DNA from: an uncultured Ectothiorhodospiraceae bacterium
GTDB taxonomy: Bacteria > Pseudomonadota > Gammaproteobacteria > CAMYNG01
Direction: 5' to 3'
Length of the DNA: 59,981 nucleotides
Assembly (NCBI GenBank): GCA_947259765.1
Contig: CAMYNG010000013.1
Location: 1-59,981, forward strand
The translations under genes were made by a program, and so were the position numbers. Every line of letters begins with the position of its first letter. Position 1 is the first letter of the stretch. This document shows positions 17,763 to 27,740 of the stretch, in pieces. Under the pieces are notes generated by a model. That model was not told the DNA's origin. It was given only the letters and a program-made list of their open reading frames with translations, and did no database searches.

Positions 17763-18986
17763 TTAGAAATAGTAATTCACCCCAAGCTGAATGAAATCGT
17801 CCTGACTGAATGCATTAAGCAGGGTACCAAACGGTGCGTCTGAAAATACGCGGATCTCCAGCTCACCGGTAAAACTGTCGCCGAAACGGCGCTCTGCCTC
17901 TATTGTGTAGAATTTTTCATTTTTGTCGGGATCGAAGACCACACCGGCAAGAATGGAACTGTCCTGTACATCGTTAAAGGCTACTCGGGTGCCCAGAAAA
18001 ATGTCCTCATCAAACAGGGTGGGGGGTGCAGTTTCGTCACGGCCGTCATACAAGTATTCAAACAAGAGGCCGACGTCGATTATGGATTCGGCGACCTGGA
18101 AAAAGGTGTACTCGAACCCGGCCACGACCGAACCAAAGGTTTTTCCCTGACCCTCTCGCACGATACCTTCAAATTTAAACAGCCAGGCTTCGTATGTGTA
18201 CTGCAGATCCGTACCGACCTGGTTTATTAGATCATAAAAAGGTATGAATCGCTGATTTGGAAGATCCAGGACCAATCGCGGTTCACGGCCGGTGCCGTAA
18301 AAATAATTGGCGCCAATATCCCAGTCGCCCAGTACATGTTCATACCGCACAGCAAAATCGACGTGCCGATCTTCAGCACCGGATTCATACTCGGGATTAT
18401 CTGTGTCTATAGGAAGTGGCGTACGTAATCGGCCGTTTACGCCTGGGAATGTACGCTCGCGAAAACCAGGCAACACAAAAAAACTAGCAGTGCCCCAGTC
18501 GTTAATGGTGGCGATGTTGAGCATGGGCTGGCCGAGTTTTTCTTCCAAATTAATATTCTCGACCAGATCGGTCTGGTTGATAATATCAACCAGATGCCGC
18601 GATTCTGTGACGCCCCAGAAAATCTGGCCAATACCCACCAGCAGATCCCAGTCTCCACCCGCCTTGCGCCAGTTAAGTTCTCGAATATCACCATGAGAGC
18701 GATTGTCATCCATGCTGTCTTCACGATAGAACGGCACAAATGTAACCCGCTGGTCATCCCATTCCCAGCGGAACTCGGGCTGCAGAACCAGTGAATTTTG
18801 CGGGCCGTCTTTCTGCCCCGGGAATTGTGGGGCTTCTGTGAAATAGCGTGTTTCCGCACCGACGAAGCCGCTGAACTCAAAGCCGCTCTCAGCGAATGCG
18901 CCTGTCGGAAAACCAATCAGCACGATCATTAAAAAACGCAGGATTGGTGTAACGGGAAATCGAAGGGGTATACGGGAAAAATTCAA
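17763..18986 (-). CDS. Outer-membrane beta-barrel protein of an RND export operon
   Basis: 407 residues. A signal peptide ends at GAFA (about residue 32), followed by ESGFEFSGFVGAETRYF and about a dozen alternating amphipathic strands, ending in a terminal aromatic (GVNYYF) as in outer-membrane barrels. It resembles DUF1302-like barrels usually encoded next to RND permeases and LolA-like proteins. A TTG at 18986 is the only upstream start that includes the full signal; an ATG at 18929 would shorten it. It is the third gene of the operon and is the likely outer-membrane partner. Confidence 0.7.
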   Translation of the reverse strand: MNFSRIPLRFPVTPILRFLMIVLIGFPTGAFAESGFEFSGFVGAETRYFTEAPQFPGQKDGPQNSLVLQPEFRWEWDDQRVTFVPFYREDSMDDNRSHGDIRELNWRKAGGDWDLLVGIGQIFWGVTESRHLVDIINQTDLVENINLEEKLGQPMLNIATINDWGTASFFVLPGFRERTFPGVNGRLRTPLPIDTDNPEYESGAEDRHVDFAVRYEHVLGDWDIGANYFYGTGREPRLVLDLPNQRFIPFYDLINQVGTDLQYTYEAWLFKFEGIVREGQGKTFGSVVAGFEYTFFQVAESIIDVGLLFEYLYDGRDETAPPTLFDEDIFLGTRVAFNDVQDSSILAGVVFDPDKNEKFYTIEAERRFGDSFTGELEIRVFSDAPFGTLLNAFSQDDFIQLGVNYYF

Positions 18987-19067
18987 AACCCAATCCGTAA
19001 GTCGGTGTGTAATTTGTCATGGTGTTTGAGCCGAGCACGTCCGTGTGCAGCGGGGCCCAAGTAAGCT

Positions 19068-19889
19068 TTACCGTACGCGTCGCAACGCTACCTTTTCAAA
19101 ATTACGTTCATTTAGCCCGGAACCAAACTTATAGTCACTGTAGTTCAGATCGGTGTGCTTCTTGGTTTGCATGTTGTCCATACTTAGTTTGTGTGCACGC
19201 CAGAATTTATCCTGATATTGGCGGTAGTCGGTCAGGGTTAGCACCTTCAACAGATCACCGCGCCGATCGAAAAATTCAACACGTCTGACCTGGTGAATGT
19301 CCTGGTCGATCCAGGAGAGCTGACGCGTATATCCTGAGTGCTCATAGCGCGGTTTACGTTCCACAACGTCACAGGTCAGATCACCGCAGGCCTCACTGCG
19401 CAGATATCTGTAGGTGAATTTGTTAAGTTCGAGCGCGGTGAAATCCTCAAAGGCAAACTCGCTGCCGACAAACGGGCCCGATTTGTTTACCGACGAAATA
19501 CGTTTGGTTCGCTTCAATGCCGGAAGAAACAACCATTGATTGTCTGCCTCAAGGATGCGTGCGTGCGAAAGCAGAGCTGTTCCATCAATGTCTGCCGGCT
19601 TGTCAAACACGATCAGGCTTTTGTCGCCTACGTTTTCATTGGGTTTTTCCAATGTTTTTATATACAGACTACGGGTGGTTTCCTGTCCCGCTGCATTACG
19701 TAGCACCATTTTCAAATACACACTGCTATCGCCAAAGCCCAGGTCACTGCGATCGCTCCGCGCTGCAACTTCGAAACCCTTCGCCTCTGCGCCCTCTGCG
19801 GCGAAGGCGGTACTGGCACCCGTGCCACCGGCAATCGCAACTACCAATGCTAGTGCGCTAAGCGACTTGTTCAGCTTCTTTGAGTTCAT
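19068..19889 (-). CDS. Outer-membrane lipoprotein-sorting (LolA-like) protein
   Basis: 273 residues with a signal peptide (LSALALVVAIAGGTGASTAFA). The mature domain matches the LolA-like family found with RND permeases: SLYIKTLEKPNENVGDKSL, FDKPADIDGTALLSH, WLFLPALKRTKRISSVNKSG, GSEFAFEDF. The fold offers a hydrophobic groove that carries a lipid or lipid-like cargo across the periplasm. GGAGAC precedes the ATG at 19889. The start overlaps the end of the RND gene by 32 bases, indicating coupled translation. Confidence 0.85.
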   Translation of the reverse strand: MNSKKLNKSLSALALVVAIAGGTGASTAFAAEGAEAKGFEVAARSDRSDLGFGDSSVYLKMVLRNAAGQETTRSLYIKTLEKPNENVGDKSLIVFDKPADIDGTALLSHARILEADNQWLFLPALKRTKRISSVNKSGPFVGSEFAFEDFTALELNKFTYRYLRSEACGDLTCDVVERKPRYEHSGYTRQLSWIDQDIHQVRRVEFFDRRGDLLKVLTLTDYRQYQDKFWRAHKLSMDNMQTKKHTDLNYSDYKFGSGLNERNFEKVALRRVR

Positions 19890-22212
19890 AACTAGTCTCC
19901 TTTTCAGTTTTATAGCCTATGAGCAGCAGGGCCGGTAACAGCAGGAAATCAACCACCAAGGCCAGTACAACGGCAAGCGCGGTCAGTAAACCCATTTGTG
20001 CGTTGATGAGGAACGTGGATCCGGCCAGGATGCTGAAGCCAATGGTCAGTACAATTGTTGTAACAACAATGGCCGTGCCAACCGTTCGGAACGCGTAGCG
20101 AACGGCATCCGCCCGGTCCAGTCCTTTTTCACGTCGTGCACGCAGGTACTTGGTCAGGAAGTGCACGGTATCGTCCACAACAATTCCGAGCGAGGTGGCG
20201 GTTACCGTGGCGGCGGCCATACCAACCTGTCCCACCAACAGCGCCCACACACCAAAGGTCATCAGAATCGGCACGGCGTTCGGGATCAATGACAACAGAC
20301 CCAGTCCGACCGAGCGCAGGCTTAGGATCATGATGCCGGCGATAACCAAAATGGCAAATGCGTTACCACGTAACATACTTTCGATGTTACGCTGCGAAAT
20401 GTAGCTAAACATTACGGTGGCACCGGTGGGTTGGTTATGCATATAGGCCGGTGTGTTGTCCTCAAGCCAGCCGGTAGATCGATTCAGAAACTCGCGAATT
20501 TTTCCAGTTGAGATCTCCTCAATCGTAACGCTAACTCGTGTAGATGACTTATCAACACTGATCCGATCATTCAGATCCAAACCGTAGGGTAGCGAGAGTT
20601 CATACAACAGTAGGTACTGCGCTGAGAGATTACGGTCTTCAGGAATGAGATACCATGAGTCCTCGTCTGCATGCATGTTTTTGTTAAGTCGTTTGATAAT
20701 GTCACTGAAACTGTAGACATGCATGACTTCCGGTTGCGATCGCAACCAGGTTGTAAACGCATCGAGACGTTCAAGATACCGGGGTTCGCTAATGCCGCCA
20801 GACTCAGAGCCAGGAACCGAGTACTCGATAATATATACGCCGTTAAGGTTTTCCGCCGCAAAGTCAGCGTCGTTTCTGAATTCGACACGGTGATCGAAAT
20901 ATCGTACGAACTGATCATTGAGTGAAATGGTGGGAGCCAGAGCAATCAACACAAGCGCAACAGTTCCCATACTCATGAGTACGCCACGGCGTCGCAAAAT
21001 AACCCAGTCAGCCAGCCGTTCCAGCGTGCGCTCGGTACGACCTAACAATGAGCCGTGCTCTTTGACACGTACCGGCATCAGACTGATGAATGCCGGCAGG
21101 AAAGCGAGAGAAAACACCCACGCGGCTGCAATTCCCATGGCGGTGATGTTACCGAGATGCCAAAAGGGCGGGGCATCGGAAAAATTCAAACTCAGGAAAC
21201 CTACAATTGTAGTCAGGCTGGTGATGGTGACAGGCAGAAAATTGATGCGCAGGCTTTCCTTTAACGCACTGATCTTGTCGAGGCCCTCACGCATCAAACC
21301 GAACATTGACACCAGAATGTGTATGCTGTCGGCAATGGCCAACGTCATGATAATAGTCGGTGCAGTAATGGAAATCGGCGTGAGCTTGATACCGAAGTGG
21401 CCGGCGAGCCCCATAGCGGTCAGCGTAGACAACGCAATAACCAACACCGTCGTGATAGTGCCCGATACACTGCGCAACATTATCGTCATGACCAACAGCA
21501 ACACGCCGTACATGAGCGGCACGAGCGTTTGCACATCCTTTTGGCCCGCCTCGGCGAAGGCGTTGTTGAGCATGGAGACGCCGGATATAGCGATGGTCAA
21601 TTCCGGATAATTCGCCCGGAGTTCATCTGCGAGACCGCGCGCAAACGCAACCGCCTGGGGAACCTCATTAATGTTGAGTTCAGGGTACTGAATGGTGACA
21701 TTCACGCCGGTGGTGTCGGCATCCGGAGAGATCAGATTGTCCCGCAGTAAAGGTTCGGCGAGTGCAACGGCCTGGCGCTCGGCCAGTTCCGATGGAGTCA
21801 GATCGCGACCGTCGCGGATTAGATCCTCAACCGTGAGATCATCACCCGTGGCACGTGTATGCTGAAAGTTACTGACGGAGTCGACACGAATGGCATACGG
21901 GATCTTCCAGGCCTCAGCGGTGAGCCATTCCATGGCTTCGGCGAGTCGGGGGGTAAACACCTCGCCTTCGGCGGGTTGAAGTACGAATAAGATGTTGTCG
22001 TTCTTGGTGTAGGTTTTCTGGAAGGATTCAAAGGCGGTGAGCTCGGGATTTTCCTGGCTGAAAAACACCCGATAATTGGTTGAAAAGCTCAGGTGCCGAC
22101 CGCCACTTGCCGCGGCCAGGACCGCCAGCAGGGTGGCCAGAATCACGAGCCAGCGGTATCGCAGAATCCATGCCGCATACCGCATGGACCATCTATCTAG
22201 TTGTTCTCCCAT
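19858..22212 (-). CDS. RND/MMPL family export permease
   Basis: 784 residues with the usual duplicated plan: one helix, a periplasmic loop, five helices, then the same again. The two sterol-sensing/MMPL halves are visible (GVSMLNNAFAEAGQKDVQTL and TATSLGIVVDDTVHFLTKYL). The short length fits the HpnN/MmpL-type group rather than the 1000-residue AcrB group. The group moves lipids such as hopanoids; cargo here is unknown. The ATG at 22212 has GGAG 7 bases upstream. It leads an operon with LolA-like and outer-membrane genes and lies opposite a TetR gene. Confidence 0.88.
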   Translation of the reverse strand: MGEQLDRWSMRYAAWILRYRWLVILATLLAVLAAASGGRHLSFSTNYRVFFSQENPELTAFESFQKTYTKNDNILFVLQPAEGEVFTPRLAEAMEWLTAEAWKIPYAIRVDSVSNFQHTRATGDDLTVEDLIRDGRDLTPSELAERQAVALAEPLLRDNLISPDADTTGVNVTIQYPELNINEVPQAVAFARGLADELRANYPELTIAISGVSMLNNAFAEAGQKDVQTLVPLMYGVLLLVMTIMLRSVSGTITTVLVIALSTLTAMGLAGHFGIKLTPISITAPTIIMTLAIADSIHILVSMFGLMREGLDKISALKESLRINFLPVTITSLTTIVGFLSLNFSDAPPFWHLGNITAMGIAAAWVFSLAFLPAFISLMPVRVKEHGSLLGRTERTLERLADWVILRRRGVLMSMGTVALVLIALAPTISLNDQFVRYFDHRVEFRNDADFAAENLNGVYIIEYSVPGSESGGISEPRYLERLDAFTTWLRSQPEVMHVYSFSDIIKRLNKNMHADEDSWYLIPEDRNLSAQYLLLYELSLPYGLDLNDRISVDKSSTRVSVTIEEISTGKIREFLNRSTGWLEDNTPAYMHNQPTGATVMFSYISQRNIESMLRGNAFAILVIAGIMILSLRSVGLGLLSLIPNAVPILMTFGVWALLVGQVGMAAATVTATSLGIVVDDTVHFLTKYLRARREKGLDRADAVRYAFRTVGTAIVVTTIVLTIGFSILAGSTFLINAQMGLLTALAVVLALVVDFLLLPALLLIGYKTEKETSYELKEAEQVA

Positions 22213-22281
22213 GATTTTTCTCCTTTTCACCGGCCAGTAGGCGGCGGGCCCCAACGATTCCAAACATCCAATTAAAGAACA

Positions 22282-22293
22282 GACCAACTGGTC
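22282..22293. promoter_or_regulatory. TetR operator-like site 1
   Basis: GACCA and TGGTC arms with a 2-base spacer form a 12-bp palindrome, upstream of the RND gene and facing the TetR gene. A related, longer site follows at 22313. Confidence 0.55.
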
Positions 22294-22312
22294 CGATAGA
22301 ACAGAGACTAGT

Positions 22313-22330
22313 ACAGACCAACTAGTCTGT
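22313..22330. promoter_or_regulatory. TetR operator-like site 2
   Basis: ACAGAC and GTCTGT arms with a 6-base spacer (CAACTA), 18 bp in all. It shares AGACCAACT with site 1. TetR proteins usually bind such sites between divergent genes; here both the RND operon and the TetR gene would be repressed. Confidence 0.6.
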
Positions 22331-22416
22331 CTATACTTAAGTTAAATTAGATTAAGATCAGACTAATTTTTGTCCGCTGGCTAGAATGTATTGCCTGCAG
22401 GGCGTGGAGCATTGAA

Positions 22417-23019
22417 ATGAGTACCGTACGCAATCCGGATCAGACCCGCAGTCGCCTGCTTGAGGCCGCCTATGAAGAAATTTATCAGAACGGCTTTCAG
22501 GGCATGCGTATCGATGAGGTGTTGGCGCGCACCGGTTTAAAAAAAGGCGCGTTCTATCATCACTTTGCCAGCAAGCAGGAACTTGGCTACGCGGTGCTGG
22601 ATGACGTGATAGAAAAATTCATGACCGGTCGCTGGTTGGAGGCCATGCAACAAGCGGATGATCCCATCGCCGCAGTCGAGTCGAAGCTGGATATGATGAT
22701 AGCCGAAGTGGATCCCAATGAACCGATCCGCGGTTGTCCATTAAACAATCTTGCGCAAGAGATGGCGCCTTTGGATGCGGGCTTTCAACAACGCATTGAT
22801 TCGGTGTTCCAATTCTGGATTGGCACAGTTGCCGACGCACTGGCGCGGGGGCAGGCCAAGGGCATCATTGCCGCGCGGGTCAAACCGCAGGTCGCTGCAA
22901 CATTTATCGTTGGCGCCATTGAGGGTTGTGTGGGTCTGGCCAAGGCATCACAAAATCCGGCGACCTTTCTGGACTGCCGTTCGCAGCTCACTGACTACAT
23001 GCAAACCCTGCGTTCCTGA
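22417..23019 (+). CDS. TetR-family regulator of the RND operon
   Basis: 200 residues with a TetR helix-turn-helix (RSRLLEAAYEEIYQNGF, IDEVLARTGLKKGAFYHHF). The C-terminal RGCPLNNLAQEM segment is typical of the AcrR/YcdC-like group. The gene is divergent from the RND operon, with operator-like palindromes in between, so it most likely represses that operon and itself. The ligand may be the RND cargo, which is inference. Confidence 0.92.
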   Translation: MSTVRNPDQTRSRLLEAAYEEIYQNGFQGMRIDEVLARTGLKKGAFYHHFASKQELGYAVLDDVIEKFMTGRWLEAMQQADDPIAAVESKLDMMIAEVDPNEPIRGCPLNNLAQEMAPLDAGFQQRIDSVFQFWIGTVADALARGQAKGIIAARVKPQVAATFIVGAIEGCVGLAKASQNPATFLDCRSQLTDYMQTLRS

Positions 23020-23139
23020 GCGGCACGTCATTTTTCGTCATAATTGCTGAGCGGAAAGCCATAGTTTAGTCACCGTTCAGTCAGTCTGATTCGTTGTACT
23101 TCGTTGTGAAGAGCCCACTACTCACAACGGAGCAACATA

Positions 23140-25323
23140 ATGAGCCGTCTAACAAGAAAACATCTGCTGGATCAGACTATCTGGCAGGAAAGCCGTACAC
23201 GGCGTAGTCGTTGTCGGCGTTACCTGCGCACACTGGGGATCGGCTTTCTGCTGGTCGTTGCGATTTTGCTTACCACGCTTTTTCTTATCAAGCCTGTCGC
23301 TGCAGCGGCGCGTGGTGAGGTCGATCAGGCATCTGAAATGCGTATGGGCGATGTAACGCGCGGCAGTTTGCTGTTTAAAACATCAAAAACCGGCGTTTTT
23401 CTTCCCGCACCAATTTTAAAAACCGACGTTGATATGCGTATCAGCGGTATGATCGTAAGGGCGGTGGTCTCTCAGGAATTCAAAAACCAGACCAACGAAT
23501 GGCTTGAAGGCATTTATGTTTTTCCATTACCTGAGAATGCTGCGGTTGATCACTTACGCATGCGCATTGGCGAGCGTGTTATTGAAGGCAAAATCAAGGA
23601 ACGTGCCGAGGCCAAGCGCATCTATGAACAAGCCAAACGCGCAGGCAAAAAGGCCTCGCTCATCGAGCAGGAACGGCCCAATATGTTTACCAACTCGGTG
23701 GCCAATATCGGTCCGCACGAAACCATTATTGTTGAAATCGAGTATCAGCAAACCCTGCGTTACGATCAGGGTGATTTTCGCCTGCGTTTCCCTTTGGCGA
23801 TTACACCGCGCTACATTCCCGGCAAGCCGATCCAACATAAAGAACGTATTAGTCAGTTTTCCGGTACGGGTTGGGCACAAAATACAGATGAGGTAGCCGA
23901 TGCCTCGCGCGTGACCCCACCGGTTCATGTGGGCGAGGGCAAGGTCAATCCAGTGAGCATGCACATTGAACTGGATGCAGGTTTTCCTCTCCAAAAACTT
24001 AAGAGTAGTTATCATCAAATCAACAGCACGCATCATGGAACCGGTAAGAAAACCATTACTTTAGCAGCGGGTCGGGTACCCGCCGACCACGATTTCGAAT
24101 TGGTATGGACACCCGGCGTGGGTCAGGCGCCTCGTGCGGCACTGTTTACCGAAAAAAAGCAAGATGGTTTGTATCACTTCATGATGGTATTGCCGCCGGA
24201 ACCTGCCGAGCAAGCCAAACAATCCCTGCCCCGTGAAGTGATTTATATCATCGACACCTCGGGTTCTATGGCCGGTACCTCAATTGAGCAAGCGAAACGC
24301 GCTTTGTTGATGGCGCTGGATCGCTTGCGGCCGCAAGATCGCTTTAATGTCATTCAGTTTAATTCCTATACCGACCAGGTGTTTGCCAATGCAATGATGG
24401 CTAACCCGCAGAAACTGAGTACCGCGCGCAACTATGTCAACCGATTACAAGCAAATGGCGGCACCGAGATGGTCCCGGCGCTGGAAGCGGCACTTAATCA
24501 CACAGAAGAGGGCAACTACGTGCGCCAGATCGTGTTTCTAACCGATGGCAGCGTGGGCAACGAGGCGCGGTTGTTTGACTTAATTAACAATCAATTGCGA
24601 AGTCGACGTCTATTCACCGTCGGTATTGGTTCGGCGCCTAACAGCTATTTTATGAAAAAGGCGGCACAACATGGTCGCGGTACGTTCACATACATTAGTG
24701 ATGTTCGGGAAGTGCAGGAAAAGATGCACGCCTTGTTCAGTAAGTTGGAAGCACCGGTTATGAGTAATTTGCAGCTGGAATTTGACGATGACACTGATAC
24801 CGAGGTTTGGCCCAAGCGGCTCCCCGATCTGTATGCGGGTGAACCCGTGGTGTTCGCAGTAAAAGGCGGCGCACATACCCAACAGCTCACCCTGCGTGGC
24901 CAGCGCGGTCAGGAACAATGGCGTGTAACGGTGCCGCTGCTCGGCGGCCAGGCTGACAACGGTGTCGGTGCCGTCTGGGCACGCAGCAAAATTGAGGCGT
25001 TAATGGACAGTCTGCACGACGGCGCGGACAAAAACGCAGTGCGCAAGCAGGTGATCAACGTTGCCTTGCTGCACCACCTGGTGAGTAAATATACCAGTCT
25101 GGTGGCGGTGGATGTCACGCCGTCACGGCCGCAACATGAAAGCCTGAAAAGCCGTAATGTCGCCAACAACCTGCCAAAAGGTCAACAACACGAAAAGATC
25201 TTTGGACAATTGGCTCACACCGCCACGCCCGCGCAGATGCACTTTATAGTGGGAATGATGTGTCTGGTGTTGCTCATGATGATTGGGTTGTCGTCGCGAG
25301 GTTTGCGACGTGCCACGCATTAA
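23140..25323 (+). CDS. Sortase target protein with VIT and VWA domains
   Basis: 727 residues. An N-terminal helix (about 28-52, TLGIGFLLVVAILLTTLFLI) is followed by a VIT domain (about 75-195, DVDMRISGMIVRAVVSQEF and the QANA-type EQAKRAGKKA). A VWA domain comes next with MIDAS DTSGSMAG near residue 372 and the downstream TDGS. The tail has a sortase signal: LAHTATPA at 691, a hydrophobic helix, then basic residues (RGLRR). The architecture matches the marine proteobacterial sortase target family. The sortase gene follows immediately. Its role in the cell is unknown; display or anchoring in the envelope is likely. Confidence 0.93.
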   Translation: MSRLTRKHLLDQTIWQESRTRRSRCRRYLRTLGIGFLLVVAILLTTLFLIKPVAAAARGEVDQASEMRMGDVTRGSLLFKTSKTGVFLPAPILKTDVDMRISGMIVRAVVSQEFKNQTNEWLEGIYVFPLPENAAVDHLRMRIGERVIEGKIKERAEAKRIYEQAKRAGKKASLIEQERPNMFTNSVANIGPHETIIVEIEYQQTLRYDQGDFRLRFPLAITPRYIPGKPIQHKERISQFSGTGWAQNTDEVADASRVTPPVHVGEGKVNPVSMHIELDAGFPLQKLKSSYHQINSTHHGTGKKTITLAAGRVPADHDFELVWTPGVGQAPRAALFTEKKQDGLYHFMMVLPPEPAEQAKQSLPREVIYIIDTSGSMAGTSIEQAKRALLMALDRLRPQDRFNVIQFNSYTDQVFANAMMANPQKLSTARNYVNRLQANGGTEMVPALEAALNHTEEGNYVRQIVFLTDGSVGNEARLFDLINNQLRSRRLFTVGIGSAPNSYFMKKAAQHGRGTFTYISDVREVQEKMHALFSKLEAPVMSNLQLEFDDDTDTEVWPKRLPDLYAGEPVVFAVKGGAHTQQLTLRGQRGQEQWRVTVPLLGGQADNGVGAVWARSKIEALMDSLHDGADKNAVRKQVINVALLHHLVSKYTSLVAVDVTPSRPQHESLKSRNVANNLPKGQQHEKIFGQLAHTATPAQMHFIVGMMCLVLLMMIGLSSRGLRRATH

Positions 25324-25912
25324 AATTATAAGCGTCATCACTTTGCTCGCTATTGCAAGTTGGCAGTTTGGCGAGGGCGCTTACATACATCTCAAAGCGC
25401 AACTGGCCCAGTATCTGTTGCAACAGTCGTGGCAGCTGACGCTGCACGGCCAGCGCCAGGTCAAGCCCTGGCCGTGGGCGGACACCTGGCCGGTGGCGCG
25501 CTTGCAAATGCCGGAGCGCGACATCGATTTGATCGTGTTAGCGGGGGACACAGGTCGCACTCTGGCGTTTGGTCCCGGGCATCGCTTTGGTACGGCAGAT
25601 ATTGGTGCACTTGGCAGTGCCATGATCAGTGCGCATCGTGATACTCATTTTGCATTTCTTCGACACATAGGCAAAGGTGACACGTTAACTGTCCAAACTG
25701 ATGATGGACAAACACATGACTATAGAATCATCCACATCGAGATAATCGACAGTCGAAACGCGCGCCTGCCCAGCGCAGATGACAGGTCTCTGCTGACGCT
25801 CGTGACCTGCTATCCGTTTGACACGATTGTGCCTGGTGGTCCGCTGCGGTTTGTGATCGTTGCCGATAAGACCGAGGTCACACGTTCTCCAAAAGTTGGC
25901 GAAATAATTTGA
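25310..25912 (+). CDS. Class GN sortase
   Basis: 200 residues. The start is an N-terminal helix, ISVITLLAIASWQFGEGAY. The catalytic triad is visible: His109 in SAHRDTHF, Cys167 in TLVTCYPFD and Arg180 in GPLRFVI. The GTG at 25310 overlaps the target-protein gene by 14 bases and has GAGG 8 bases upstream. Class GN is the Gram-negative sortase type, and each genome usually has just one target beside it, as here. It cleaves the sorting signal of the upstream protein, with an unknown acceptor. Confidence 0.93.
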   Translation: MPRIKIISVITLLAIASWQFGEGAYIHLKAQLAQYLLQQSWQLTLHGQRQVKPWPWADTWPVARLQMPERDIDLIVLAGDTGRTLAFGPGHRFGTADIGALGSAMISAHRDTHFAFLRHIGKGDTLTVQTDDGQTHDYRIIHIEIIDSRNARLPSADDRSLLTLVTCYPFDTIVPGGPLRFVIVADKTEVTRSPKVGEII

Positions 25913-25975
25913 CGGCTTAAAGCCCCCGGCAAAAAAAATTAGCAAACGTGCACAGGTTTGCCGTAACCTGAGCGC

Positions 25976-27718
25976 ATGCGTAATCGGTTACGACACACAT
26001 GGGATCGCGGCCTGGATGAATTTCGCGTTCAGCTTGCGCGAGCGGATGCGATTTTACCGCTATCGATCCTGGGTCTCATCGCCGGAATACTGGCAGCCCT
26101 TACCATTATCGCGTTACGCCTGCTGGTGGAGTGGGCGCAGGTCAAACTGTTTCCCGGCGTCAGCCCGGAAGATTATGAAGCTCTGGCGCCGCATCTACGC
26201 TTTATAGCTCCCGCACTGGGCGGCCTGATTATTGGTATCCTGTTTTACCTGACGCCTGCAGATTCCCATCGTGTCGGCATCACCCACATCCTGGAACGGC
26301 TGGCTTATCATCAGGGACGACTGCCCTGGAGTAATGCGTTGGTGCAGTTTGTCGGCGGTTCTATCAGTATGATTTCCGGTCATTCGGTTGGTCGCGAAGG
26401 CCCGAGCGCGCATTTGGGTGCAACCAGCAGTAATCTACCCGCGCAGGCACTGGGACTTCCGCATAACAGCCTGCGAGTATTGGCTGCCAGCGGTGCTGCC
26501 GCGGGCATCGCGGCATCTTTCAATACCCCGCTCGCCGGCGCAGCGTTTGCCATGGAGGTGTTGTTACTGGAGTATACTGTGGCCGGTTTTGCACCGATTC
26601 TGCTGGCGACAGTGAGTGCCACCGCGCTCACACGGTACGTGTTTGGTAACGATCTGGCCTATGACGTACCGCCACTTACGCTGGGTGCACTCACCGAGTT
26701 ACCCTATATCCTGCTTGCCGGGATTCTGCTGGGCATCCTGGCGGCATTTTTTAATTACCTGTTTAGACTCGTTTCCCACAATGGCCAGAGAATCCCGGTC
26801 TTCTGGCGCTTGGTGTTAGCTGGCTCTCTGGTCGGTCTCGCTGGCGTTCTGGTACCGGAAGTCATGGGGATGGGCGACGATACCGTGAACCGGATGTTGC
26901 TGGGTGAACCGGCATTGGGACTGGTGCTCGCCATTCTGGTGGCCAAAATAATTGCCACCACGGGAGGCATCGGGCTCGGTTTACCGGGTGGCATAATCGG
27001 CCCAACTTTGTTTATCGGTGCCTCCGCCGGGGCATTGCTGGGTATCCTCGGCGCGATGCTCGGTATCACAGAACCGACATCCATTGGACTGTATGCCATG
27101 ATCGGTATGGGCGCGATGATGGCCGGTAGCTTGCAAGCACCATTGGCGGGCTTGATCGCCATACTGGAACTTACCGGCAATCCAAACTTCATAATGCCCG
27201 GCATGTTGGCAGTGGTCGCCGCCACTATTACCAGTGGTCGCATCGGTCGACGCGAATCGATCTTCCGTGGTTTGTTGCGTAGTCTCGGCTTGGATTACCG
27301 CAGTGATCCCGTTGCACAGTCGTTGGGCCGGGTCGGCGTCGCCGGCGTGATGAATCGCAAGGTGGCGACCTTACCGCGTCATGTCAGTGCCGAGAGAGTG
27401 GATAAGATTTTAGCTGAGCAACCGCAGTGGATTGTGTTTCATGAAAAGGATGAATCTGATCTTCTGATTCCCGCAGTCGACCTACTGCGTGCCCGCAAAG
27501 AACAACCTGATCTTGAGGAGTATGACCTGCTGGCAATTCCAGGTGAACGCCTCCAAGCCATGGCCATCGACTTGCGTGCCACATTGCATGAAGCGCAGAA
27601 AAAGATGGCCACTACCGGCGCAGATTACCTGTACGTTATCAGTCAGACCGTGCCCGGTGTGCCACGAACTTACGGTGTCTTAACGCGCGAAGACGTGGAA
27701 AGCGCTTACCGTTTTTAG
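25976..27718 (+). CDS. ClC-type chloride channel/antiporter
   Basis: 580 residues. The membrane part (about 20-430) has the ClC fold, including the GREGPSAHLG filter motif with the gating Glu, GAAFAMEVLLLEY and GLPGGIIGPTLFIGASAG. The first GSGIP motif is replaced by a less typical sequence (HRVGITHILERL). The tail (about 440-580) is a divergent tandem CBS region ending in VLTREDVESAYRF. It probably exchanges chloride for protons, as bacterial ClCs with the gating Glu do. ATG at 25976; the gene is 63 bases after the sortase but a functional link is not evident. Confidence 0.9.
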   Translation: MRNRLRHTWDRGLDEFRVQLARADAILPLSILGLIAGILAALTIIALRLLVEWAQVKLFPGVSPEDYEALAPHLRFIAPALGGLIIGILFYLTPADSHRVGITHILERLAYHQGRLPWSNALVQFVGGSISMISGHSVGREGPSAHLGATSSNLPAQALGLPHNSLRVLAASGAAAGIAASFNTPLAGAAFAMEVLLLEYTVAGFAPILLATVSATALTRYVFGNDLAYDVPPLTLGALTELPYILLAGILLGILAAFFNYLFRLVSHNGQRIPVFWRLVLAGSLVGLAGVLVPEVMGMGDDTVNRMLLGEPALGLVLAILVAKIIATTGGIGLGLPGGIIGPTLFIGASAGALLGILGAMLGITEPTSIGLYAMIGMGAMMAGSLQAPLAGLIAILELTGNPNFIMPGMLAVVAATITSGRIGRRESIFRGLLRSLGLDYRSDPVAQSLGRVGVAGVMNRKVATLPRHVSAERVDKILAEQPQWIVFHEKDESDLLIPAVDLLRARKEQPDLEEYDLLAIPGERLQAMAIDLRATLHEAQKKMATTGADYLYVISQTVPGVPRTYGVLTREDVESAYRF

Positions 27719-27740
27719 TACTGCCAGTGATCTTCCCCAT

